Shown here piece by piece: positions 1 through 11,285 of a DNA stretch of 64,000 nt. Numbering within the stretch: the first letter of the stretch is position 1; every line of letters starts with the position of its first letter. The notes under the pieces were generated by a model. That model was not told where the DNA came from. It worked only from the letters and a program-made list of their open reading frames with translations, and did no database searches. Source of the stretch: Artocarpus heterophyllus (lineage: Eukaryota; Streptophyta; Magnoliopsida; Rosales; Moraceae); assembly GCA_025403435.1 (NCBI GenBank), contig CM046332.1, forward strand, positions 10,161,903 to 10,225,902. Reading direction: 5' to 3'. A program made the position numbers and the translations under genes.

Positions 1-1666
1 GAAATTTCTAAACTTTTTACAAAATTTTCGATTTTGTGTGTTTTTGAAATCTAAGTTTGTTTAAGCTTAGAAAACCGTGGATTTGTGTTAAATGAGCTTA
101 GAACAACTAGAATCTAAACCTAGATTGAAGAAAAACGGATTGGATTCAAGATTTTCATTTTTCTCCTCTTTTTCTCATTTTCGGATTTTTGAGGATTTCG
201 AGTTCAAATGTTGTTTAAATGATTCCAAATATGTTTTAGAATGTTTTTCTATCAACTATAGTTGTTTTTCATGCCTGGGATTTGAGAAAAACAGGTTGGA
301 ATTCAGATTTGGATTTTGGGGATCGAGAAACCCGTGGCTGGGATTTCTGGATTTTCCCAGTTCGGCAGGCCGAAGTTCATGTTCGGCAGGCCGGAGTGAT
401 GATCGGCAGGCCGGTGTTCTTCCGACCGGCAGGCCGAATCTGGGGACATGTTCGGCAGGCCGAACTTTGCTTCCGGCAGGCCGAACTGTACAGTTCGGCA
501 GGCCGAAGCAGGGCGTCCGGCAGGCCGACCGAGGCATGGAAAATTTTGTGATTTTTACCCGATTTCACTGTTTTGAACCCTGATTTAAATCCCAACCTTA
601 TAGGATGATTTTAATGATACAAATGGCACACTAGGACATCATGAAATGATTTAGTAACATAGAATGTCTCAAACTAGATATTGATTGACTTAGTTTGTAT
701 CTAGGATCGTTCGTGGTTCCGTGGAGCTAACGTATAGCGGACCGGGATTACGGTGTGGGGTACCGGCACGAGTACTGAGGTAGGACTTCTATCCTATTTC
801 TTTGGTAGCCTGGTTTTGAAATGATTTGGCTTTGAAAATGATTTCTATCAAAATGTTTTCAATGGTTGTTTGAAAATGATTTTATCGGTTATATTTTTAT
901 ATACCGTGACATGAAATGAATTTCATAATGAATGTAATTGACAACACTCGGTAATTGGGTTTTGAATGATAATGATAATAAACACATGGGCATGATGCCA
1001 TATCAGAGATCGGGTCGTGATCGACCTTGGGGGCAGGTCCCGAAACCCAGCTGGGCCACTACGGTGGTGATATCATGGTTTGCCTAGGTAAATGTAAACT
1101 GGTGTTTTGATTTGACGAGTAGACTGTTCTGTGTCAGAACGGTTCTACTCAATTTATTTATTTATTTATTCAAGTTTCTTCTTGCATAACCCCTGATAAT
1201 GCTATGTTTCTTTGCATTAAATTATTTTATAAAACTTAGTCCTACTGAGCCTTTCGCTCACGTTTTATCTGTTTTAAATTCCCCCCCCTTCTAGGTGGTT
1301 TCCCATTTAGGTTTGGAGAAGATTCTTCGGACCGAACTCAGGAGCAATAGGAGAATCTATTTATATTCTGTATTATTAAACAAGGCATGTAAGACTTAAC
1401 TTTATTTGTACTTGGACTGTAATTGTATTTGTGATATTGTCAGATCCATGTGTGTGCACAAGTTGTGGGTTGTGGAACCCATATTCGCGGTTTTTATTCA
1501 ATTATTGTTATTTGTTTAATGATTTTAAATTATTTATCAAATGTGGTGGAAAAATCTTCTTAATTTTTATTTAATTTGATTCTCAAACTCTCAGTTTTCA
1601 ATTAAACTCTCCTTTAATTAATCTAAATATTCCGCCACGTCACCTCCCGTACTCCGGGGCGTGACA
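1..1666 (+). repeat. 5' LTR of the chromovirus, left end outside window
   Basis: Matches 6843-8510 almost base for base and ends in GTGACA three bases before the primer-binding site. Only the part from the transcribed leader onward is present; promoter and TATA region would lie in the missing ~430 bp. It contains the palindromic motif array (363-527) and a short stem-loop, TGAGC-CTTTC-GCTCA (1246-1260). Open frames of up to 163 codons inside it come from the repeated motif and match nothing recognisable. Confidence 0.95.
363..527 (+). repeat. Phased palindromic motif array, 8 copies, chromovirus 5' LTR
   Basis: Eight exact copies of the core CGGCAGGCCG start at 363, 384, 404, 427, 453, 474, 496 and 518, giving steps of 21, 20, 23, 26, 21, 22 and 22 bp. 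Best copies extend to TTCGGCAGGCCGAA, a perfect 6-bp inverted repeat around a central AG. Spacer sequences are unrelated to each other, so the motif rather than a simple tandem unit is conserved. No function is known to me; a dimeric protein binding one face of the helix is an inference. Confidence 0.9.
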
Positions 1667-1669
1667 GAA

Positions 1670-1681
1670 TGGTATCAGAGC
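1670..1681 (+). other. Primer-binding site (initiator-Met tRNA) of the chromovirus
   Basis: TGGTATCAGAGC, complementary to the 3' end of plant initiator-methionine tRNA, lies three bases after the 5' LTR end. It primes minus-strand DNA synthesis in most plant gypsy and copia elements. Confidence 0.93.
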
Positions 1682-1771
1682 TCAAGGTTATGAACCTTGG
1701 GAATTGTGCACACATAGGTTTGACAATGAAATACCTCTGACAGTCCAAATTTTGTTTTCAGAAGTGAGAGA

Positions 1772-4700
1772 ATGGCACCTAGACGTCGTTCGACAGCTGA
1801 CGCCGAGTTCGGAAATGATGAGGGCCTGATGAGGTCTATGATTGCGGCTTTCCGACAGATGGCAGCCAGGACTAGACCGGAAGACTCCAGTGTTGGTAGT
1901 CGGCATGCCTTCTTTAAGGAATTTCGGCGGGCGTCTATTCCGACTTTTGATGGCAATGGGGATCCGCAGTTAGCAGAATATTGGTTGGATTCGATCTTGA
2001 AGCATCTTGATACCCTTGGTGTGCCTGAGGAGTATCGTGTGGAGTTTGCGGCGTATAAGCTCGAGGGTGGCGCTAACACCTGGTGGAAACAAACTAAGCG
2101 TTTGGAGCGCGGTGGCGATATCGGTTGGGACAAGTTCGAGGATTTGTTCTATGATCGGTATTTTCCGCAGGGATATAGGGATCAGAAGGCAGCTGAGTTT
2201 TATAGACTGCAGCAGGGTGATCTTTCAGTTCGGGAGTACGAGGCAAAGTTTAGCGAGTTGGCCAGGTTTGCTCCATCAGCTGTGGCATCGGAGCGCGAGA
2301 AATGCATCAAGTTCCAGGAAGGACTCAAGGCTCCTATTCGGCGGCAGTTGGTTGCTCTACGGCTTAGGAGTTTCGGAGAGCTTGTGTCGTCGGCGATCTC
2401 CGTGGAGAATGATTACGTGCAGTATTGTGAGGACCGAGCCAAGGCTTCAGGAGGACCGCAGAGGAGTGGCAGGAAGAGCACCAGTAGTCGTCCAGCTCCG
2501 GGGAAAGGCAAGCAAGGCGGTGCGACCAGTGGCAGCAGCAGTTCGTCTGGCAGCGGGCGCAGCAATCCCTACAGCTTTCATTGTCATTTCTGTCAGCAGC
2601 CCGGACACATCAAGAGGAATTGCCCGATCAGGAGTGCTCGTCTTGTGTCGCAGACCGGGGAGGATGCCAGTCGTTCATCTCAGCCTCAGCCTCAGACCCT
2701 ACCTCCGCCTCCGCAGTACCCGCAGTTGCAGTATCCGCAGTTTTCTCCTCAGCAATTCTCATATCCGGCACGGGGACAGCAGCCGCAGTATTTTCAGCGC
2801 AGTGTTCCTCAATATAGAGCGCCGAGTACAGGTAGTGTGCAGTCGTCTCCATTTCAGCAGCATCGGCCGAGTAATGCAAGACCCAGCAATGTCGGTAGAG
2901 GAAAAGGGAAGGCGCCAGTGCAGGTTCATGCAATGGCATCTGGAGGGTCAGATTCTCAGATTGGTAACGCGGTTGTCGATGGTATGGTTTTGGTTTCTAG
3001 ATCTCTAGCTCGCGTTTTATTTGATACCGGTGCCTCTCATTCTCTCATTTCGAGTTCCTTTGTACATGCCTTGGGATTAGAAGTAGAAGAGTTTAAGGAA
3101 CCCCTAGTAATGACTTCTCCCTTGGGGCGGGTGTGTGTGAATAATATGTGTAAATCTTGTAAAATAAAGATTGGGGATGAGATTTTGAAAAGTGATTTGA
3201 TTGTACTCCCCATGAGTTCCTATGATGTGATTTTAGGGATGAACTGGTTGTCCAGGTATAGTGCAGTTGTGGACTGCCAACTTAGAAAAGTGACCCTAGT
3301 GTCTGATAGGGGGACGGTAATCACTTACCAGGGAGGTGGTGATTGGCTAATGAGTGAGCGTCTCATGAAGTCATGTCTAGGAGGGCGAAGGAATCTAGAT
3401 TGTTTTGCTTTTCTTGCCAATCTAGATTGCGAGCCCTATGTTTCGAGTAGTAGTGTAGCGATTCCGGTGGTTGATGAGTTCGAGGATGTCTTCCCCGACG
3501 AGTTATCAGGATTACCACCGCATCGGGAGATTGAGTTTGGTATCGAGTTGTTTCCAGGGACATCACCGATTTCTATGGCACCTTATCGGATGGCGCCGGC
3601 AGAAATGAAGGAATTGAGGAAGCAACTTCAGGAGCTTGCTGATAAAGGATATATTCGGAATAGCACATCTCCGTGGGGAGCACCAGTTTTGTTCGCTAAG
3701 AAGCACGATGGGACTCTCAGGTTATGTGTGGATTATCGGCAGCTGAATCGTGTTACGGTGAAGAACAAGTATCCTTTGCCTAGGATTGATGAGTTATTTG
3801 ATCAGTTGGGAGGTTCGCGATACTTCTCGAAGATTGATTTGCGGTCAGGTTATCATCAGCTCAGAATCAAGGAAGAGGATATTCCCAAGACAGCTTTTAG
3901 GACTCGGTATGGGCACTTCGAGTTTCTGGTTATGTCTTTCGGGTTGACGAATGCTCCAGCAGCTTTTATGGATTTGATGAACAGGATTTTTAGGCCGTAT
4001 CTGGATCAGTTTGTGATCGTGTTCATCGATGATATTCTTGTGTATTCTAAGACATGGGAGGAGCATGAGCAGCATCTTCGGGTCGTGCTTCAGATTCTGC
4101 GGGAGCACCAGTTGTATGCTAAGAGGGAAAAGTGTGAGTTCTGGTTGACTGAGGTCAAATTTCTGGGTCATGTCATTTCGGAGCATGGTATTTCAGTGGA
4201 TCCGTCCAAGATTGAAGCTATATTGGAGTGGGAACGACCAAGGAATGTAGCGGAGATTCGCAGCTTCTTAGGTCTTGCTGGATATTACAGGAAATTTGTA
4301 AAGGACTTTTCGAAGATTGCAGCTCCGTTGACGAGGTTGATCAGGAAAAACGTCAGGTTTGAGTGGGATGAAGATTGTGAGTCTGCTTTTCAGGAATTGA
4401 AGAACCGGTTGACTTCAGCTCCAGTATTAGTTATTCCTAGTAGTGACGAGCCGTATGAGGTTTATGCTGATGCTTCAGGGCGCGGACTTGGATGCGTGTT
4501 GATGCAGCATGGACGTGTGGTTGCGTACGGATCGAGACAGCTACGACCTCACGAGCGGAATTATCCTACTCACGATTTAGAGCTTGCAGCGGTGATCTAC
4601 GCGCTGAAGATTTGGAGATGTTACTTGTATGGAGCATCGTTTCAGGTCTTCTCCGATCACAAGAGTTTGAGGCATTTGTTCACTCAGAGGGATCTCAATC

Positions 4701-6364
4701 TGAGGCAGCGCAGATGGGTGGAGTACATGGAGGATTATGATTTCGCGTTGCAGTATCATCCCGGGAAAGCTAATGTGGTAGCGGACGCGCTTAGCAGAAA
4801 GTCTTCAGGGATTCTCGCTTGTTTGATTTTTGAGGACTGGAGCAGGGATGCGACAGTGAGTGAGTATCGGCTACAGTATCATGAAGACGGTGATCGAGTT
4901 TTGTTGTATCATGTGGAAGCGACTCCAGCTCTTGTTCGGATGGTGAAGCAAGGTCAGTGGCAGGATCAGCATTTGCAGGGGATTTGGTCGCGGATTCAGA
5001 ACGGGGAGCAGTTCGAGGAATGGAGCGTGCATGCAGATGGATCGTTGTACTTCCGGGAGCGTCTTGCAGTTCCAGTTATCGCCAAGGTGACGAAATCCGT
5101 TCTAGATGAAGCTCATAGGTCTCAGTTTGCTATTCATCCGGGGAGCACCAAGATGTATCGTGATTTGAAGAGGCAATATTGGTGGAGAGGCATGAAGAAA
5201 GATGTTCGCGAGTACGTGGCCAAGTGTTCGACGTGTCTTCAGGTGAAAGCCGAGCATCAGAAGCCTGCAGGTCAGCTTCAGCCGCTTCCTATTCCAGGGT
5301 GGAAATGGGAGCATGTGACGATAGATTTTCTCACAGGTTTGCCGAGGACGGAGCAGCGGCATGATGCAGTTTGGGTCGTGGTCGACAGGTTGACGAAATC
5401 GGCGCATTTCATTCCGTTTAGGTCGACGTGTTCTAGGAAGATTCTTGGGGAGTTGTATATGCAGAACATTGTGAGGTTGCATGGAGTTCCTTTGTCCATC
5501 ACCTCTGATCGAGATACCAGGTTTAATGCTAAGTACTGGAAGAGTTTTCAGGAGGCTTTGGGTACGGATTTGAACTTCAGTACGGCGTTTCATCCTCAGA
5601 CTGATGGACAGTCTGAGCGGGTTATTCAGGTTCTCGAGGATATGTTGCGTGCTTGTGCGTTGGACTTCGGCGGGAATTGGAAGCAATATTTGCATTTGGC
5701 GGAGTTCGCGTACAACAACAGTTATCAGGCGAGTATCGGTATGGCACCATTTGAGGCGTTGTATGGGCGACCGTGTCGGTCACCTGTGTGTTGGGCCGAG
5801 CCGGAAGATAGAGTTATTCTTGGGCCGGATGAGATTCGTGACAGCATCGAGAAAGTCGCGGTGATTCGGGATCGGTTGAGAGCAGCTCAGAGTCGGCAGA
5901 AGAGCTACGCGGATAGGAGACGTAGACCCTTGGAGTTCGCGGTTGGAGATTTTGTTCTCTTGAGGGTGTCACCTCGTAAGGGAACTATGCGGTTCGGGGT
6001 GAGTGGGAAACTCGCGCCGAGGTATATTGGGCCGTTCGAGATCACTCAGCGTGTTGGTGTGGTCGCTTATCGGCTTGATCTTCCGCCCGAACTTTCTCAT
6101 GTGCACGATGTGTTTCATGTGTCTATGCTTAGGAAGTGTCCACCTGAGCAGGGTAAGATAGTATCGTTTCGCGATGTGCAGGTTCAGGAGGATACGACGT
6201 ACGAAGAAGTGCCGATTCAGATCATCGACCGGAAAGTGATTAGCTTGCGTCGTCGTGAGATACCATTGGTAAAGGTCGTGTGGCAGCATCACGGTGTTGA
6301 TGAAGCCACTTGGGAACTAGAGTCGGGTATGCGGGAGTCATATCCGCATTTGTTTTGTTTTTGA
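1772..6364 (+). CDS. gag-pol polyprotein of a chromovirus retrotransposon, intact
   Basis: A single uninterrupted 1530-codon frame encoding all proteins for retrotransposition. Gag capsid-type domain spans roughly residues 60-190, followed by a basic/Ser-rich linker and a CCHC zinc knuckle (C271, C274, H279, C284). A Gln/Pro-rich stretch (about 300-370) leads to an aspartic protease with active-site D418-T-G-A. Reverse transcriptase has FIDD at 751-754. RNase H follows, with its first Asp near 900. Integrase has an H2C2 finger near 1110-1165 and catalytic D1185, D1246 and E1282. A GPF/Y-like segment and a degenerate chromodomain (about 1477-1528, ending in WELESGMRE) close the protein; such domains guide integration to marked chromatin. 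The start is the first in-frame ATG 90 bp after the primer-binding site. No stop or frameshift is seen and all key residues are present, so it may be functional. The other frames overlapping this span are shadows. Confidence 0.96.
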   Translation: MAPRRRSTADAEFGNDEGLMRSMIAAFRQMAARTRPEDSSVGSRHAFFKEFRRASIPTFDGNGDPQLAEYWLDSILKHLDTLGVPEEYRVEFAAYKLEGGANTWWKQTKRLERGGDIGWDKFEDLFYDRYFPQGYRDQKAAEFYRLQQGDLSVREYEAKFSELARFAPSAVASEREKCIKFQEGLKAPIRRQLVALRLRSFGELVSSAISVENDYVQYCEDRAKASGGPQRSGRKSTSSRPAPGKGKQGGATSGSSSSSGSGRSNPYSFHCHFCQQPGHIKRNCPIRSARLVSQTGEDASRSSQPQPQTLPPPPQYPQLQYPQFSPQQFSYPARGQQPQYFQRSVPQYRAPSTGSVQSSPFQQHRPSNARPSNVGRGKGKAPVQVHAMASGGSDSQIGNAVVDGMVLVSRSLARVLFDTGASHSLISSSFVHALGLEVEEFKEPLVMTSPLGRVCVNNMCKSCKIKIGDEILKSDLIVLPMSSYDVILGMNWLSRYSAVVDCQLRKVTLVSDRGTVITYQGGGDWLMSERLMKSCLGGRRNLDCFAFLANLDCEPYVSSSSVAIPVVDEFEDVFPDELSGLPPHREIEFGIELFPGTSPISMAPYRMAPAEMKELRKQLQELADKGYIRNSTSPWGAPVLFAKKHDGTLRLCVDYRQLNRVTVKNKYPLPRIDELFDQLGGSRYFSKIDLRSGYHQLRIKEEDIPKTAFRTRYGHFEFLVMSFGLTNAPAAFMDLMNRIFRPYLDQFVIVFIDDILVYSKTWEEHEQHLRVVLQILREHQLYAKREKCEFWLTEVKFLGHVISEHGISVDPSKIEAILEWERPRNVAEIRSFLGLAGYYRKFVKDFSKIAAPLTRLIRKNVRFEWDEDCESAFQELKNRLTSAPVLVIPSSDEPYEVYADASGRGLGCVLMQHGRVVAYGSRQLRPHERNYPTHDLELAAVIYALKIWRCYLYGASFQVFSDHKSLRHLFTQRDLNLRQRRWVEYMEDYDFALQYHPGKANVVADALSRKSSGILACLIFEDWSRDATVSEYRLQYHEDGDRVLLYHVEATPALVRMVKQGQWQDQHLQGIWSRIQNGEQFEEWSVHADGSLYFRERLAVPVIAKVTKSVLDEAHRSQFAIHPGSTKMYRDLKRQYWWRGMKKDVREYVAKCSTCLQVKAEHQKPAGQLQPLPIPGWKWEHVTIDFLTGLPRTEQRHDAVWVVVDRLTKSAHFIPFRSTCSRKILGELYMQNIVRLHGVPLSITSDRDTRFNAKYWKSFQEALGTDLNFSTAFHPQTDGQSERVIQVLEDMLRACALDFGGNWKQYLHLAEFAYNNSYQASIGMAPFEALYGRPCRSPVCWAEPEDRVILGPDEIRDSIEKVAVIRDRLRAAQSRQKSYADRRRRPLEFAVGDFVLLRVSPRKGTMRFGVSGKLAPRYIGPFEITQRVGVVAYRLDLPPELSHVHDVFHVSMLRKCPPEQGKIVSFRDVQVQEDTTYEEVPIQIIDRKVISLRRREIPLVKVVWQHHGVDEATWELESGMRESYPHLFCF

Positions 6365-6400
6365 GATGAGTTGTAAATTTCGAGGACGAAATTTCTTTTA

Positions 6401-6412
6401 GGGGTGGAGAGC
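6401..6412 (+). other. Polypurine tract of the chromovirus
   Basis: GGGGTGGAGAGC directly precedes the TG that starts the 3' LTR; it primes plus-strand DNA synthesis. Confidence 0.88.
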
Positions 6413-8510
6413 TGTAACGTCCCGAAATTTATTTAATATTAATGTAATGTAAATGATGAATTAGTGTGCCATAATTAAAGTTTTAACTTTAATTAGATTA
6501 TTTGGTTGGATTTTTAGTTTTTGGTTGTTTTGTTAAATTGATGTGTTCAAAAGATTTCTTATTGATTTAAAATGATGTTTTGAGTTTTAAAACACAACAA
6601 TTTGTAAAATGTTAAAAATACTCCGTTTTGCAAAACCGTGGGCGGCACATGGTTTTCGCACAGTAAAACCGCCCACCGATTTTCTCTATTTATTTCCCTC
6701 TTCCCTCTCTCTCTCTCTCTAATTTCTTCAAAAAATTTTGGTTTCCATTCGAATCCAAGCTTCGGAACAGCACGGAGGAAGCTCGGGGACGTGATTCGGC
6801 AACCGAGAACGCGGATTGAAGCTTCGATTCGAGGTTAGATTCGAAATTTCTAAACTTTTTACAAAATTTTCGATTTTGTGTGTTTTTGAAATCTAAGTTT
6901 GTTTAAGCTTAGAAAACCGTGGATTTGTGTTAAATGAGCTTAGAACAACTAGAATCTAAACCTAGATTGAAGAAAAACGGATTGGATTCAAGATTTTCAT
7001 TTTTCTCCTCTTTTTCTCATTTTTGGATTTTTGAGGATTTCGAGTTCAAATGTTGTTTAAATGATTCCAAATATGTTTTAGAATGTTTTTCTATCAACTA
7101 TAGTTGTTTTTCATGCCTGGGATTTGAGAAAAACAGGTTGGAATTCAGATTTGGATTTTGGGGATCGAGAAACCCGTGGCTGGGATTTCTGGATTTTCCC
7201 AGTTCGGCAGGCCGAAGTTCATGTTCGGCAGGCCGGAGTGATGATCGGCAGGCCGGTGTTCTTCCGACCGGCAGGCCGAATCTGGGGACATGTTCGGCAG
7301 GCCGAACTTTGCTTCCGGCAGGCCGAACTGTACAGTTCGGCAGGCCGAAGCAGGGCGTCCGGCAGGCCGACCGAGGCATGGAAAATTTTGTGATTTTTAC
7401 CCGATTTCACTGTTTTGAACCCTGATTTAAATCCCAACCTTATAGGATGATTTTAATGATACAAATGGCACACTAGGACATCATGAAATGATTTAGTAAC
7501 ATAGAATGTCTCAAACTAGATATTGATTGACTTAGTTTGTATCTAGGATCGTTCGTGGTTCCGTGGAGCTAACGTATAGCGGACCGGGATTACGGTGTGG
7601 GGTACCGGCACGAGTACTGAGGTAGGACTTCTATCCTATTTCTTTGGTAGCCTGGTTTTGAAATGATTTGGCTTTGAAAATGATTTCTATCAAAATGTTT
7701 TCAATGGTTGTTTGAAAATGATTTTATCGGTTATATTTTTATATACCGTGACATGAAATGAATTTCATAATGAATGTAATTGACAACACTCGGTAATTGG
7801 GTTTTGAATGATAATGATAATAAACACATGGGCATGATGCCATATCAGAGATCGGGTCGTGATCGACCTTGGGGGCAGGTCCCGAAACCCAGCTGGGCCA
7901 CTACGGTGGTGATATCATGGTTTGCCTAGGTAAATGTAAACTGGTGTTTTGATTTGACGAGTAGACTGTTCTGTGTCAGAACGGTTCTACTCAATTTATT
8001 TATTTATTTATTCAAGTTTCTTCTTGCATAACCCCTGATAATGCTATGTTTCTTTGCATTAAATTATTTTATAAAACTTAGTCCTACTGAGCCTTTCGCT
8101 CACGTTTTATCTGTTTTAAATTCCCCCCCCCCTTCTAGGTGGTTTCCCATTTAGGTTTGGAGAAGATTCTTCGGACCGAACTCAGGCGCAATAGGAGAAT
8201 CTATTTATATTCTGTATTATTAAACAAAGCATGTAAGACTTAACTTTATTTGTACTTGGACTGTAATTGTATTTGTGATATTGTCAGATCCATGTGTGTG
8301 CACAAGTTGTGGGTTGTGGAACCCATATTCGCGGTTTTTATTCAATTATTGTTATTTGTTTAATGATTTTAAATTATTTATCAAATGTGGTGGAAAAATC
8401 TTCTTAATTTTTGTTTAATTTGATTCTCAAACTCTCAGTTTTCAATTAAACTCTCTTTTAATTAATCTAAATATTCCGCCACGTCACCTCCCGTACTCCG
8501 GGGCGCGACA
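6413..8510 (+). repeat. 3' LTR of the chromovirus, complete (2098 bp)
   Basis: Runs from TGTAACGTCCCG to GGGGCGCGACA, giving the short terminal inverted repeat usual for LTRs. A TATA-like CTATTTATTT at about 6685 is followed by a CT-rich stretch (6701-6720), consistent with promoter and transcription start. The palindromic array is repeated at 7205-7369 without a single difference from the 5' LTR. The TGAGC...GCTCA stem-loop lies at 8088-8102. Confidence 0.95.
7205..7369 (+). repeat. Phased palindromic motif array, chromovirus 3' LTR
   Basis: Eight CGGCAGGCCG cores start at 7205, 7226, 7246, 7269, 7295, 7316, 7338 and 7360, identical in order, spacing and spacer to the 5' LTR array. Confidence 0.9.
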
Positions 8511-10521
8511 ATACATTTCTTATAGTGTTTTTTGTTCTAGTGAGCAGCCTTTGGGACCGAATTGATTTTGTATATATAATGCTCGAGACAAAAAAAAAAA
8601 AATGTATATTCATTAATTCGTCAACTTTTGTTTTAGGCATTAAGTATACTAGCCTGTTTGAAGATGCAGTACGAATCATAAAATTATAATTTGATTAATT
8701 TTGTTATTATCTTTTTCTCTTGTAAAGTTTGAACCACAACTTGTTTGAACTATTGTGGTTCGCGTCATATTCCTAAACGGACTAATACCGATATGTGTTG
8801 TTATTGTGATATGAAGAATTGACCGTACAACCTTTTCAAAAGAAGAATTGATCGTACAATTGAATAAGAGATCAAAAATAAACGACAATTTACATTTATA
8901 TATGTCGAGAAAAACATCTTCACTAGCCTTAATAGTGTAGTTATTATGTAACATTTTAAGATATGAAAATCTACGACATACAAATAATAGTATTTAGTAA
9001 TTATAATTTTGCTCAATAAATGAATGTTGCAGTTGTTTCGCCCCACCGTCAGTGAACACAGCCAATTACATATATAGCTGAATTCTTTTGTCCATGGCAC
9101 AATACATTAACAATTCATGTACATTGAAATATGTCCATACACCTTTCAAAAAAAAAAAAAAAGTCCATTCATTTATTCAACTACTTTTTTTGAATTGAGT
9201 ACGGTTGGAAAGTTTGGTATCTCGAAGGTATAAGAGACGACCACCCTTCGCCCATTTAAAAACAAAAAAAAAAAAATTAAAAAAATATTTTTGAGCAATT
9301 AACAATAAACTTCTAGTCAATCATTTTGTTTTAGACAGACATGTGCCAAGTCAATTATAGGATTTTTCTCGAGGGTCGGTGAGAATAGTTGTCTAAATTC
9401 CTTAAAAGTCATAATTACATTTTCTTTTTAAGAAATTGCAACAATAATATAACTAGGATGCGAGGAGGAAAATTAATTATTTCTTTGTTTCTCTAAACAT
9501 TTCTTGCTTTACCTTGGAAGCAGGTCCTTTCAATTATTTGGCTATCTACTTAATCATCACCTCCTTTTGTAGTACTAATATCTGATTTAAGCGTAAGAGA
9601 AACATAACTTCCCAAGTCAACTCCTATATAGGGAAGATATTCAATGAATCTTATCGTTAATTACAATAAAAAACTTTGTTACTTCCATATGGGAAAGCCT
9701 GTTTTTCTGCAGCCAGTCGTGGCCAAGCATATATATGTGAAAAATATTGTTGTAGCAATAAACACATTCTTGTGAACTTCAATAAAATAAAATAAAATAA
9801 ACATTTCCTTGTCATTAACTTGACCATAAACTAGAGGCTTAGTTGTGACATTTAACTTTATTGCACACGCTTGTGTTCAAGAAGGGAGCAAGAAGGGAGC
9901 GAGAAAAATTAATCATGGGACGAGAGTGTGGCTAAGGTAACGAAGTGAGACAAATAAAAAAGATATACAATTTTAGAAGAGGTTGATTACAATTTTAGAA
10001 GGAAAAAATACAATTTTATGGGTCGCAAAAAACGCAAATTTTATAAATTTTATGTACAAAATTAAAAGAAAAAAAAGTTCAAAGAAATAACTTTTCACCT
10101 TCATCCATAGGTGGCTCTGCCGCTCCTGATGGTCTAAACGGATAGGTCCCATAGAGTTCTTGTTATACCTAATGCACAGAATGATGAAGTGGTGCATAGC
10201 AAGCAAAGCTACATTGTCTTGTCTTAAGGGTTGTGTAATTGTGCACATGCAACACAAGCCGTCCAACACAATAAAAATGTCTAAAGTAAGCTTAATAACA
10301 AAGAACCTTAAGTTCTCTTATGCCCTTTTCCTTCCTTTGCTTAATAGGTTATTCTCTATAAAAAATAAAATTTATTCACGCCAACTCAAAAGAAAAATAC
10401 ATTAAAAAACGTTATATAATAACTAAATATCTCTCTTAACATTTCAATTTTCAAAGCAACGGGATCATGCACCCCAAGACCCCATCACAACCCTACAAAT
10501 CCGGCACTATCAGAAATCTCC
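8511..10521. other. Intergenic, AT-rich, no gene seen
   Basis: No open frame with recognisable protein features. It holds A-tracts (about 8590, 9150, 9260), a short AAATA repeat near 9785, and at 8516-8527 TTTCTTATAGTG, which resembles the inverted end of a CACTA-type MITE interrupted by the chromovirus. It is the upstream region of host gene 1. Confidence 0.6.
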
Positions 10522-10529
10522 TATATATA
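10522..10529 (+). promoter_or_regulatory. TATA box of host gene 1
   Basis: TATATATA lies 130 bp before the start codon at 10659, with a C/T-rich and CAAC-containing leader after it. It is the only good TATA candidate close upstream, predicting transcription start near 10555-10565. Confidence 0.55.
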
Positions 10530-10658
10530 CAATGCTTTCATAATTTTTCTTTCCAACATAAGATTAACACTAATTCATCATTTCCTCAAATACCCAGAAA
10601 ACCGAATCAATACTACAAAATCTTGATAGCTATAACAATTTATTTTTAGTACTGAAAA

Positions 10659-11285
10659 ATGGGTTATGAGCTTCGTAGAGTACTTGAGGTGGAAGACTTT
10701 TCCTTCAACAAAGTGCTCTCGAGAAACTCTTCTGTTGGTGCTTGCTCTTCGCGAAACTATTACCACCGGAGCGCCAGCGAGGGGATTCCCTTTCAGTGGG
10801 AAATGCAGCCAGGGACGCCCAAAGATCCGCCAAAGGAAGAGGCAATTCCACCGCTTAGTCCTCCGCCAGCAATTCTCAGCTTGGGCCTGCCAAAGCCGTG
10901 CATTAATATTGAAGAGCCTAATAAGCCTAAGTGTAGGTCAAAGCTCAAGTTTTGGTGGAAAAGTAGCAAGGGAAAAATTACTCTACAACTACTTAAGAAA
11001 AGTGGTCAAGCAAAAAAAGGTGATCAAAATAGTGATGGTACTGCCTCCTATTATAAAGATGAGAGGTTTGATTTTTGTAGCTCGAATTGCGAATTCATGG
11101 CCTCACCAGCACGTCATTCAAGCTCTTCATCTTCATCGTTGTTGTCTTTTTCCAAAGGTCTTTCGAGACAATCGTCGAGATTTCAAAGTCCGGCTTGGCA
11201 TCCTCCAAACAGGTCTACTCTGAGTTGCAGCCCTTGGAACCTTAGTTCTATTCTGGTTAGCCTTGGAAAACATGTTGGAAAATAA
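10659..11285 (+). CDS. DUF688-like small plant protein, host gene 1
   Basis: A 208-residue soluble protein in one exon; no signal peptide or membrane segment is visible. The N-terminal third carries a conserved block: FSFNKVLSRNSS (about residues 14-25), then GIPFQWEMQPGTPKDPP (about 42-58). This is the signature I associate with the plant-specific DUF688-like family, whose function is not established to my knowledge. Then come a proline-rich segment (63-80), a lysine-rich stretch with KLKFWWKSSKGK (about 94-105), and a long serine run (about 151-170). The start codon has a favourable context (AAAAATGGG) and a TATA box upstream. The gene at 59278-59907 shares the same block and is probably a duplicate. 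An overlapping frame at 10666-11223 is a shadow without the family motif. The family call is fairly firm; the biological role is unknown. Confidence 0.85.
   Translation: MGYELRRVLEVEDFSFNKVLSRNSSVGACSSRNYYHRSASEGIPFQWEMQPGTPKDPPKEEAIPPLSPPPAILSLGLPKPCINIEEPNKPKCRSKLKFWWKSSKGKITLQLLKKSGQAKKGDQNSDGTASYYKDERFDFCSSNCEFMASPARHSSSSSSSLLSFSKGLSRQSSRFQSPAWHPPNRSTLSCSPWNLSSILVSLGKHVGK

Larger units (their letters stand above)
1..8510 (+). mobile_element. Ty3/gypsy chromovirus (Tekay/Del-like), nearly complete
   Basis: Autonomous LTR retrotransposon. In order: 5' LTR (first ~430 bp lie before the window), initiator-Met tRNA primer-binding site, one continuous gag-pol frame, polypurine tract and complete 3' LTR. 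Window base 1 aligns with base 6843 of the 3' LTR. By eye the shared 1666 bp of the LTRs differ by six substitutions and a 2-nt C-tract length change (about 0.4%), so the insertion is recent. The C-terminal chromodomain-like segment of pol and the LTR ends (TGTAACGTCCCG...GACA) fit the chromovirus clade; Tekay is the best guess. The 5' target-site duplication cannot be seen; the 3' flank begins ATACA. Confidence 0.95.

Noticed and set aside
363..527. CRISPR-like array (short palindromic repeats with unique spacers)
   Set aside because: Plant nuclear DNA inside an LTR. Repeat of 10-14 bp and spacer of 7-12 bp are far too short, and no cas genes are present.
92..583. 163-codon open frame repeated in both chromovirus LTRs, with SAGR-type repeats
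   Set aside because: The repeated residues are the palindromic DNA motif translated, and both strands are open there. No start context or family match; LTR noncoding sequence is the better reading.
2007..3008. 333-codon + frame overlapping gag
   Set aside because: Out-of-frame shadow of the intact gag-pol; no domain seen.
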